Below, in pieces: positions 37,833-44,771 of a stretch of 64,000 bases of DNA (its first letter is position 1; every line of letters starts with the position of its first letter). Both the position numbers and the translations under genes were made by a program. The DNA comes from Thermococcus sp. JdFR-02. GTDB taxonomy: Archaea > Methanobacteriota_B > Thermococci > Thermococcales > Thermococcaceae. Under the pieces are notes generated by a model. The model saw nothing but the letters and a program-made list of their open reading frames with translations, was not told the DNA's origin and ran no database searches. Location of the stretch: positions 1 to 64,000 of the forward strand of contig MTLP01000036.1 in NCBI GenBank assembly GCA_002009975.1. Direction: 5' to 3'.

Positions 37833-39011
37833 TTAGACCTTGTTATACTTAGCAAAGAAGAACCAGAATGTTAATGTTGCTATGGTATAGAGCATGGCGG
37901 TTGCATAAAATGGATAACTTAAAGAGATTCCAAATAGAAAACCTCCAATATAATTACCAAAACCTCTCATAAAAGTGCTAAAAGCTCTTCTAATGCCAAC
38001 AGCAGTTGCTTTTTCTTCCGTCGAGAAAAAACCAAGCATAAAAGAATCGTTTATTGGCCATACAATATTCATTAGAATGCTTCTCACAATGTAAACTCCT
38101 GCTGCAATTAAGAAAATCTCAATAGAGGGGAATATGGCAAAAAGCAAGGCTGCAGATGTCTGAAAGAGCGTTATAGTTTTCACAGCCCCAATTCTTTCAA
38201 CAAGCTTAGGCAATACGAAAGACCCTAAGCCCATAACAATTTGCTGAGCAAAGAAAACACCGCTTATTTTAGCTAAAGTAACTCCAAAACGCATGTCAAA
38301 GTAGAGCTGCATGTAGGGAATTGTAATTCCCGCTCCTAGTCCTATAATTGCCGATGGAATTGAGAACTTTAGGATTTTAATAATCAACTCCCTTCTCCAC
38401 CTTATCTTTGGATTTTCAACTGGAACATCCTTAATTATCAAAAGGGCTGGAATTGTGAAAATAAACTGAAGAAAAGAAAATGCCAAAACCAATCTGTAGG
38501 CTAATTGATTCGTTATCCCAAAAGTCGTTTCCAAAAAGTTTGGCATAAATCCTGCTAATAAAACACCCAAAGCATTGAACATAGTCCCCAAACCAAAGCT
38601 TATTGAAAAAGCATGGTGTCTAAGCCTATCTTCAACTTCTTCACTTAAGAGAGCTGAAAAGTTTGGCTGCCTTATTCCCATGTTAACTCCAACCAAAAAG
38701 AAGCCAAAGGCTAGTAGGTAATAATTAAAAGCCATAACTTGGAGTATCCTCCCTAAAAAACCCAATAATGCCCCTAAAAGCAGGGATTTTTTATAACCAA
38801 TCTTTAGAGAAATCTGTCCAGCTAAAAGGAAGAAAACTCCTCCAACAAAAGTTCTAAGTGAGAAAAAAGCCCCCATATCTGCCATAGAATAGCCCAATGC
38901 CCTTAAATAGAAGGGCATGATAAAGAATGAGAACTGCAAAAATAGCTGCCCAATTGCATTTAGTGCGATTAAGATTTTGGCATCTCTGTTGAACTCCTCA
39001 AACTTGAGCAT
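37833..39011 (-). CDS. MFS transporter (paralogue 2 of tandem pair)
   Basis: A 392-residue MFS protein with motifs parallel to the preceding entry: GQISLKIGYKKSL, GLGAGITIPYMQLYFDMRFG and SFMLGFFSTEEKATAVGIR. The ATG at 39011 gives MLKFEEFNRDAKILI, which aligns with the paralogue N-terminus (GFSRDAKLLV). 44 bases separate the two genes. Weak ribosome binding site; possibly leaderless. Confidence 0.82.
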   Translation of the reverse strand: MLKFEEFNRDAKILIALNAIGQLFLQFSFFIMPFYLRALGYSMADMGAFFSLRTFVGGVFFLLAGQISLKIGYKKSLLLGALLGFLGRILQVMAFNYYLLAFGFFLVGVNMGIRQPNFSALLSEEVEDRLRHHAFSISFGLGTMFNALGVLLAGFMPNFLETTFGITNQLAYRLVLAFSFLQFIFTIPALLIIKDVPVENPKIRWRRELIIKILKFSIPSAIIGLGAGITIPYMQLYFDMRFGVTLAKISGVFFAQQIVMGLGSFVLPKLVERIGAVKTITLFQTSAALLFAIFPSIEIFLIAAGVYIVRSILMNIVWPINDSFMLGFFSTEEKATAVGIRRAFSTFMRGFGNYIGGFLFGISLSYPFYATAMLYTIATLTFWFFFAKYNKV

Positions 39012-39143
39012 GGTTAAACTTAATATCATAGCGCTTATAAGATTATCGAAATGAACACACCGTCAAAATTCGAACCACAAAGTTTATTAATATTAGTAAA
39101 AAAGATTACTTGGGGTTAAAATCACAAAAGGGATGTTAATCGG

Positions 39144-39176
39144 GCTCAAATAAGTGAGCTTGAATAAGCTTTTTCT
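39144..39176 (+). terminator. Overlapping hairpins with T-run upstream of DUF998 gene
   Basis: GCTCA-AATAAG-TGAGC (39144-39159) and AGCTT-GAAT-AAGCT share the AGC bases, so only one can form. The second is followed by TTTTTCTTTCT. This resembles a terminator with an alternative fold, about 40-55 bases before the downstream ATG. No upstream plus-strand gene needs a terminator here. Confidence 0.35.
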
Positions 39177-39214
39177 TTCTAAATGTCTAAAATATATCCC
39201 ATTAGGGTGGGATT

Positions 39215-39802
39215 ATGTATAGCAAAAACTCCAAAATTATAAAGATTGAAGCAGCTTTTGGATATTTTTTGACAATAAGTATATTAGTAACTTTAACCGT
39301 TTCTATCAGCTTAAATCCATGGTTTTCTTTTCATAAAAATGCTTTAAGTGATCTCGGCTCACTTAATGTCCCAAACAATTACATCTTCAATTTTGGACTA
39401 ATTCTTACAGGTTTAGCAGGTTTAATATTTTCCTTTGCAGTAATCGAGTATTTTAAGCCATTCAAACTTTATCTGCTTCCTTTGGCTATGATTTGCCTTT
39501 CTATGGTTGGCATATTTCCAGAAGAGTACAACTTTCCCCATTCAGTATCAGCAGTTTTATTTTATCTTTTCTCCCTAATTTCAATAGGGCAAGCTGGAGT
39601 ATTTCTAAAAAAGAAAGGTGATGTTAAAATAGGCAATTTTAGCATCATAGGTTCAATAGCAACATTTCTTGCAATGATCGTACCCAAATGGGGAGGATTA
39701 GCTATACCAGAACTCATAGGGGCAGGATTCATAGTTCTCTGGACACTCATAATTGCCACCAAAATTTTAAAAGAGATAGAAAAAGCTAAAGCTGGTTCAT
39801 GA
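39215..39802 (+). CDS. DUF998 membrane protein
   Basis: A 195-residue, six-helix membrane protein. The conserved N-terminal loop FSFHKNALSDLGSLNVPNNYIFNFGLILTG is typical of DUF998, as is GIFPEEYNFPHSVSAVLFY. Function unknown. The ATG follows a GGGTGGGAT region. The 3' end overlaps the convergent S-layer-like gene by 17 bases. Confidence 0.83.
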   Translation: MYSKNSKIIKIEAAFGYFLTISILVTLTVSISLNPWFSFHKNALSDLGSLNVPNNYIFNFGLILTGLAGLIFSFAVIEYFKPFKLYLLPLAMICLSMVGIFPEEYNFPHSVSAVLFYLFSLISIGQAGVFLKKKGDVKIGNFSIIGSIATFLAMIVPKWGGLAIPELIGAGFIVLWTLIIATKILKEIEKAKAGS

Positions 39803-41252
39803 ATTCTTCAATTGCTTTTCTTGTTAATGTGTAATCCTTCCCAGCTAGGATTATAACCTTGTATGCAGGATTGTTTGGATTTTCAAGGATTTTGACGACG
39901 TAACCCTTGCTCATTACTTCCTCCTTAAGAGCCTCTATCATGCTGCTTCCATAAACCTGCTCCAAGAGTTTCCAAGCTTTATTGCTAACCCATCCTCCAA
40001 CTATGATGACATGCTTGTTGTTTGGCAGAGATATGAGCTCCGTATCCTCTATAATGAGATCATTTACATCATCGATTACTTCTGCCTTTGTAGTTTGAAC
40101 TATCACCTTCTTTTTGACCGTTTCACTCTTAACAAATGTATATCCCTCAACTCCGGTGATCTTACCTTCATCATCCTTTGTGAAACTTGCCGTTAGTTTC
40201 AATTTATCAATTGGAAGTTCAAGAACATCATCTTCTCCCAAAGTCACTTTTGGAAAGTCATTCTCTGGATCCACATGTAAATATAAGGTGAAGAGAGAAT
40301 CCTCTGGATCTATGTCCCAAACCCATTGACCATCAAAGACATCTCCATCCCTGTACTCCTTTGTCTTCTCAAAGTATTCATAGGTATAGCTAACTTGCTT
40401 AGTCCCCCCAATACCAACGAAAAAGTCGGTAGGTGTAAATACGAATATCTTTTTAGCACCAGCTTTCTGAAGATCCAGTATTCTGCTTTCAGGATATGAA
40501 TCATAGGTTTCTACATCTTCATCGTTTTCAGCATCAATGTAAAATACATAATATTTGCCCTTCTCAAAGACCTTTGTGAGTGGAAGACCACTTGGGAATA
40601 GGACATCTGTTAAGGTCTTCTTTTGCTCTGTGTCAATATCCATAAACTTTATTTTCCACCCATTTACAGATAGCGTTTCTCCTAAGGTTTTAGATTCCTC
40701 AAGCACCTTCTTGTATGAGTATATGTACAGGGTATCCTTGCTATCAACGACCGTTGAAACCATCTTTGTATCTTCTCCACCTAGGCTCAGAGGAGTTGTG
40801 TTTTCATTAAAAATAATCTCAATTGCTCTGTCATTAAATTGAACCTTTTTTATGGTATCGTTGTAAAACACCTTAGAGAAGTTAAGTGCAATGACGATAA
40901 CATCTCCAACTGGTGAATCACCGACATTTAGACCAACATCGGGCATATCAATCTTATTTAGCTTGTAATACTGGTCATTGTCCTCAATTAGAATACTGTG
41001 GTATTCAACATCAACGTTTACGTAAGTTGTATAAATTGAAGGCTTTATACCCTTTAAAACCAATAAAGCTCCAAGTCTTGATCCACTTATAGCATCTTCC
41101 CCAATATGTAAAGGTTGCCCATTGACAATTTTTGTTGTGGGCAACACAATTACTGCATTTGTTGAGTTTATTGTAAAGCTGAGTCCTTGAACCATCCCTA
41201 ACACTGCGCTCATGAAAACAAAAATAAGTAAAAATCCAATCTTCCTCTTCAT
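39786..41252 (-). CDS. S-layer-like secreted protein
   Basis: A 488-residue protein. The signal peptide is MKRKIGFLLIFVFMSAVLGM. The N-terminal part after cleavage (AVIVLPTTKIVNGQPLHIGEDAISGSRLGALLVLKGIKPS) resembles the cell-wall-type repeat of Thermococcales S-layer proteins. The C-terminal part (HVIIVGGWVSNKAWKLLEQVYGSS, then YKVIILAGKDYTLTRKAIEEF) matches the rest of that bipartite domain. Acidic middle domains. No C-terminal anchor. It may be a minor S-layer subunit. The ATG at 41252 follows GGTGAT. Confidence 0.75.
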   Translation of the reverse strand: MKRKIGFLLIFVFMSAVLGMVQGLSFTINSTNAVIVLPTTKIVNGQPLHIGEDAISGSRLGALLVLKGIKPSIYTTYVNVDVEYHSILIEDNDQYYKLNKIDMPDVGLNVGDSPVGDVIVIALNFSKVFYNDTIKKVQFNDRAIEIIFNENTTPLSLGGEDTKMVSTVVDSKDTLYIYSYKKVLEESKTLGETLSVNGWKIKFMDIDTEQKKTLTDVLFPSGLPLTKVFEKGKYYVFYIDAENDEDVETYDSYPESRILDLQKAGAKKIFVFTPTDFFVGIGGTKQVSYTYEYFEKTKEYRDGDVFDGQWVWDIDPEDSLFTLYLHVDPENDFPKVTLGEDDVLELPIDKLKLTASFTKDDEGKITGVEGYTFVKSETVKKKVIVQTTKAEVIDDVNDLIIEDTELISLPNNKHVIIVGGWVSNKAWKLLEQVYGSSMIEALKEEVMSKGYVVKILENPNNPAYKVIILAGKDYTLTRKAIEEFMNQL

Positions 41253-41318
41253 CAAATTATCACCTAGGTTTAATATAATCTCTGAAAGTTTATAATTTTG
41301 TCTACTCTCAGAGGTATA

Positions 41319-41332
41319 TTGTCAAGTGACAA
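41319..41332. promoter_or_regulatory. Perfect palindrome TTGTCAAGTGACAA
   Basis: 6-base arms around AG, placed between the minus-strand S-layer-like gene promoter and the plus-strand TATA (CTTTTAAAT, about 41333-41341) of the C/D RNA and Toprim gene. Candidate operator; regulator unknown. Confidence 0.4.
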
Positions 41333-41362
41333 CTTTTAAATGAGGTTTGCGTAAATTAAAAT

Positions 41363-41416
41363 AGCGATGATGAGTGAATCCAATGCTGAAGAATGATGAG
41401 AGCAAAAACTGAGCAC
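41363..41416 (+). ncRNA. C/D box guide sRNA
   Basis: All four boxes of an archaeal C/D RNA occur at normal spacing: C ATGATGA (41367-41373), D' CTGA (41386-41389), C' ATGATGA (41393-41399) and D CTGA (41409-41412). Guides are 12 bases (41374-41385) and 9 bases (41400-41408); the D'-C' spacer is 3 bases. A short GC pair closes the ends. A TATA-like CTTTTAAAT about 25 bases before the 5' end gives it its own start. By the N+5 rule the D' guide would direct 2'-O-methylation of the G in target CAUUGGAUUCAC. Target RNA not identified. Confidence 0.85.
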
Positions 41417-41441
41417 TGGTTTAAAGCTTTGGTGAGATAAA

Positions 41442-42458
41442 ATGAAGATTATAACGGGCAAAAATTATGAGAGTGTTGCATTAAGCTTAGAGACAATTCT
41501 CTTTCCAGAATATGGAAAAAATAGGGAAGAACTGAAGAAATTTGTTAAGAATTTGCGAGGAAATGAAATCATAGTAACTTCAAGTTTAGAGCTAATTGAT
41601 CTAATTTTGGAAAGATTTAAGAGAGATGAACATAGCTTTGTCCTTTATTCAGATAGTGGAAAAAGGTTAAGGTTTAAAGAAGCATATGAATTGAGAAAAT
41701 ATCTCGACTTTGACTTAAGAGGAGCAAAATTCAGAGAGATGAAGAACGTTAGCGTTCTCTTTTGTGAAGGAAAAACAGACGCTAAGTTCTTTAAAGCCTC
41801 TTATAAAAAGCTCTTTGGGTTTAAGGAGAGCAAAAAAATCCCAGAAAACTTGAAGCTTATTGAAAGATTATTTGAGAGGGATAACTTTGAAATTTTAAGA
41901 AAAGAAGACAAATTTTTAGCAATAATACCAAGTGAAGGCAATGCTGGCGTTATTAGAAACGTAGGGATTTTTCTGAAGGCAATGGATGTTTACGGTTTTA
42001 CTGTCCAAAAAATTGGCTTAGCTATTGACATTGATGATAGTGAGGAGAGAGTTTTGGAATCAATAAAAGGAAAACTTTCCAGTTTTAGATGTAAAGAAGA
42101 GGATGGGCTGTTTAAAGTCGGTGAAAGTTTAATAGTTCCTCTTTTAATCGGGGTAAAAATCGAACTAAGCCCGTGTATAGAATGGGAAAAGCCAACGATT
42201 GAAGATTTGATGCTTGAAGTTTTAAATGAAGAAAGAGTATTGAGGAGAATTGACAGAGCTATAAATATCTTATACGTTGATCTGAGAAGAAAGCTTAAGC
42301 CTAAGGAAGTTATCTATTTAACAATGGCTGCTAAAAGGTTTTGGGGCAACTTGGAAGGCTTTTATGAAATGATGCTCATGCGTTCAAGAAAAGAGAATTT
42401 AGAGAAAGTTCTAATAAGAGCAGGAATCTTAGACAAATTAGAGTTTTTGAGCTATTGA
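41442..42458 (+). CDS. Toprim-like protein (OLD/DUF3226-type), no ATPase domain
   Basis: 338 residues. From about residue 103, VSVLFCEGKTDAKFFKASYK gives the Toprim Glu, and KIGLAIDIDDSEERVLESI gives the D-x-D pair. EIIVTSSLELIDLILERF ahead of it looks like the last strand of an ABC-type ATPase (I-V-T-(T/S)-x-S-x-x-L-(I/L)), as if the ATPase half of an OLD nuclease had been reduced. The helical C-terminus is of unknown role. Possible metal-dependent nuclease. The HAD gene begins 9 bases later. Confidence 0.6.
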   Translation: MKIITGKNYESVALSLETILFPEYGKNREELKKFVKNLRGNEIIVTSSLELIDLILERFKRDEHSFVLYSDSGKRLRFKEAYELRKYLDFDLRGAKFREMKNVSVLFCEGKTDAKFFKASYKKLFGFKESKKIPENLKLIERLFERDNFEILRKEDKFLAIIPSEGNAGVIRNVGIFLKAMDVYGFTVQKIGLAIDIDDSEERVLESIKGKLSSFRCKEEDGLFKVGESLIVPLLIGVKIELSPCIEWEKPTIEDLMLEVLNEERVLRRIDRAINILYVDLRRKLKPKEVIYLTMAAKRFWGNLEGFYEMMLMRSRKENLEKVLIRAGILDKLEFLSY

Positions 42459-42467
42459 GGTGGGATT

Positions 42468-43160
42468 ATGATAAGGCTAATCTCTTTTGATGTCTGGAAC
42501 ACTCTGCTGGATATTAACTTGATGCTTAAAGCTTTAGGAAAAGCCCTTGCAGAAATAATCGAGACAGAAGAAAAGGATGTGTTTGAAAAAATCATGAACG
42601 CAAGGAGACAAATCAAAGAACAGAGAAAAAATAAGATTGGAATTCCAGAGAGAGCTTTAGAGGAGAGCCAAGAGCTTTTAGCAAAGATTTTAGGAGTAGA
42701 TGTTGAAATAGTGAAAAGAGCCGCAGCAAAAGCAGTCCTAAACGTTGATTCCAAAATAGTGTTAGATGACGTAAAAGAGACGCTCAAAAGTCTAAAAGAG
42801 CAAAATTACACAATAATAACCCTCGGAAATGTAATGTTCTGGCCCTCCTCATATACACGTTTGATCCTTGAGAAGTTTGACTTAGCTGATTACATAGACA
42901 AGCAATTCTATTCCGATGAGCTTAAGGCTTACAAACCTATGAAAGAAGTGTTCCTAAAGCCTTTGAGATACTTTAAGGTTTCTCCAAGTGAGGCTGTTCA
43001 TGTTGGAGATACAAAGGCAGAGGATTTTGAAGGTGCTTTAAGTTCTGGACTTTATGCTATTTGGATAAATCCAAATGCCCAAACCGTTGAAAAAATAGCG
43101 GAAAAAGGATTCGTCATTAGAAGTTTAAGAGACGTGTTAAATGTGCTAGATGAAATGTGA
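42468..43160 (+). CDS. HAD-superfamily hydrolase
   Basis: 230 residues. Motif I is FDVWNTLLD, with nucleophile Asp8 but no acidic residue two positions later; motif II lies around IITLGNV; motif III is the Lys in LKAYKPMKEVFLKPL; motif IV is VHVGDTKAEDFEGA. A helical cap (about 15-90) places it in the C1 dehalogenase/phosphatase branch. Lack of the second Asp is shared with dehalogenase-like members, so classical phosphatase activity is uncertain. Probably co-transcribed with the Toprim gene. Confidence 0.82.
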   Translation: MIRLISFDVWNTLLDINLMLKALGKALAEIIETEEKDVFEKIMNARRQIKEQRKNKIGIPERALEESQELLAKILGVDVEIVKRAAAKAVLNVDSKIVLDDVKETLKSLKEQNYTIITLGNVMFWPSSYTRLILEKFDLADYIDKQFYSDELKAYKPMKEVFLKPLRYFKVSPSEAVHVGDTKAEDFEGALSSGLYAIWINPNAQTVEKIAEKGFVIRSLRDVLNVLDEM

Positions 43161-43166
43161 TAGCCT

Positions 43167-44510
43167 CTATTTAAAATCTCCCAAGTCAAAGGTTAAAGCT
43201 CCACTGATCTTCTCTTTTTTCTCCAATCTCTTTGCTATTATTCCAAAATAATGCTCATAATCTCTAAGCCCTACCAATTCAGCCCTCCTCTCCAATCTCT
43301 TTAAAATCTTCTTTGCTTCTTTAAAGCTTAAGTCCCTCCATTTAATTTCGACAAAAAGAACTTTCTTTTCTTTGTCATTTAGACCAATCAAATCAATTTC
43401 TTCCCCTTTATGCCACCACTTTCCAATTTTTGTAAATCTAAACGGCAAAGAACTCCCACGGTTAAGCTCAATCAGAAACTCCTTCGCAATTCTTTCAAAG
43501 GGTTTTCCTAAAAATTGGTTAAAGTTAGCTTCAAAATCCTCTAAGGCACCATCAATGAAGTCACTTTCAATTTCCTCGTAGTAGGGATTTACAAAGCGAG
43601 ACCAGAAGAGAAAGTAGTTATCGCTTATCTCATAAATTCCCCGCTTTCCAAATAGAGGTGTTACCCTCTCAACTATACCAAGCTCACCCAAAATTCTGAG
43701 ATACGGCACAATCTGATTTTCCTTCATATAGCAGAAGTTTGCAATTTGCGTTACCTTTGTGTTCCCTTTAGCTATTGCCTCTAAAATAGCTAAATAAACG
43801 GAAAGTTCTCTAAGTTCCTCACTCAACAAAGCTCTTGCTTCCCTAAATAAAAAAGCTGAGGAGTTGAAAAAGTTAGCTTTAATTTCGTCTTCAACATTTT
43901 TTCCGCTGAAGAACTCTAAGTATTTTGGTGTTCCATTTGTTACTGCATAAATTTTCACCAAATTTTCAATACTGGAATCAAACCACTCGAAAAGATGCCT
44001 AAACTTTAAAGGCTGAACCTTAATGTTTGCATCACTCCTTCCATAAACTGGGCTGGAATATGTGAAGAACTCCCTCTCCAACAGAGAAACATAGGAGCCT
44101 GAGATTACTATAAGAGCATTAAGATCTTTGTTTTCTTCAATTGCTCTTGAAATCTCACTTAAAACTCCACCCTCCTTTTTGATCAGGTACGAAAACTCAT
44201 CCAAGATTATTAAGATTCTCTCACCACCAAGCCGTTTTAGAAGATTGAATAATGATGCAAAATCTCTAACCTCAACGCTGAATCCCAAAAACTCTGAAAC
44301 TCTTTGAGACAAAAGCTTAAAGTTATACTCTCTCGGTTTATCCTCAAAGATCACAAATATTCTTTTTTTGTCTTTTGAAAACTCCTCCAAAAGTCTTGTC
44401 TTTCCAACTCTTCTTCTACCGTAAACTAAAACAAGTGTTATCCCCTCTTTTTTCCACAGTTCTTCAAGAGTTCTAGCTTCATCTTTTCGATCAACAAATT
44501 TTCTAATCAT
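43167..44510 (-). CDS. Archaeal ATPase with DUF234 nuclease-like domain
   Basis: 447 residues. The N-terminal ATPase has LVYGRRRVGKTRLLEEF (Walker A), IILDEFSYLI (Walker B) and VISGSYVSLLE (sensor). A winged helix follows around 260-310. The C-terminal DUF234 part, with EEIDLIGLNDKEKKVLFVEIKW, has the D-x(n)-E-x-K of PD-(D/E)XK nucleases. This lineage-expanded family is common in archaea and suspected to move between genomes. The start codon is immersed in a direct repeat and a TATA-like element lies about 15-25 bases upstream, so the mRNA may be leaderless. Confidence 0.85.
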   Translation of the reverse strand: MIRKFVDRKDEARTLEELWKKEGITLVLVYGRRRVGKTRLLEEFSKDKKRIFVIFEDKPREYNFKLLSQRVSEFLGFSVEVRDFASLFNLLKRLGGERILIILDEFSYLIKKEGGVLSEISRAIEENKDLNALIVISGSYVSLLEREFFTYSSPVYGRSDANIKVQPLKFRHLFEWFDSSIENLVKIYAVTNGTPKYLEFFSGKNVEDEIKANFFNSSAFLFREARALLSEELRELSVYLAILEAIAKGNTKVTQIANFCYMKENQIVPYLRILGELGIVERVTPLFGKRGIYEISDNYFLFWSRFVNPYYEEIESDFIDGALEDFEANFNQFLGKPFERIAKEFLIELNRGSSLPFRFTKIGKWWHKGEEIDLIGLNDKEKKVLFVEIKWRDLSFKEAKKILKRLERRAELVGLRDYEHYFGIIAKRLEKKEKISGALTFDLGDFK

Positions 44511-44531
44511 GATTATATAATCGTGATTATA
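44505..44531 (-). promoter_or_regulatory. Tandem repeat at the ATPase start
   Basis: AATCATGATTATA and AATCGTGATTATA are repeated with a 14-base period (44505 and 44519), the first covering the start codon. Each half is itself palindromic (AATCATGATT; ATAATC-GT-GATTAT). Possible two-site operator. Confidence 0.4.
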
Positions 44532-44565
44532 GTTTTTAAAAATTTCGGCTGAAAATTCAGAAAAA

Positions 44566-44668
44566 TCAAACTAAATGTGAATCCACGTAGTTTTTAGCGA
44601 CCTCGTATTGCTTAACATCAGAGGTATAAAGCTCACCTCTCAATTTTTCTGCTAAGCAATGAGCAAAG
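44566..44668 (-). pseudogene. Possible remnant of a PIN-domain (VapC-type) toxin gene
   Basis: The minus strand encodes LAEKLRGELYTSDVKQYEVA followed by KNYVDSHLV and a stop. This looks like the C-terminal quarter of a VapC PIN domain (A-L-A-E-x-L-x-x-x-L-Y-T-x-D). Upstream codons run into a GC-rich element (44669-44771) and show no further PIN sequence, no N-terminal Asp and no antitoxin gene. A decayed or truncated toxin gene is the best reading; similarity judged by eye. Confidence 0.4.
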
Positions 44669-44771
44669 CGAGCCGATGTAGGAAGAAAAAGCAAGGAGAA
44701 CAGGGGACGAAGTTCCCTCAGGGGGGTAGGTAAGATAGAGATGGAAGGAGTTCTCCCCTCCCTCTCCTGCC
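44669..44771. repeat. GC-rich element, copy A
   Basis: Starts CGAGCCGATGTAGGAAG and ends CTCTCCTGCC next to the polB stop. It holds a perfect stem GGAGAAC / GTTCTCC and an inner hairpin GGGGAC-GAA-GTTCCC, and is visibly richer in G and C than its surroundings. A diverged second copy is at 56140-56219. Could be a structured RNA or a small mobile remnant; either strand possible. Confidence 0.5.
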
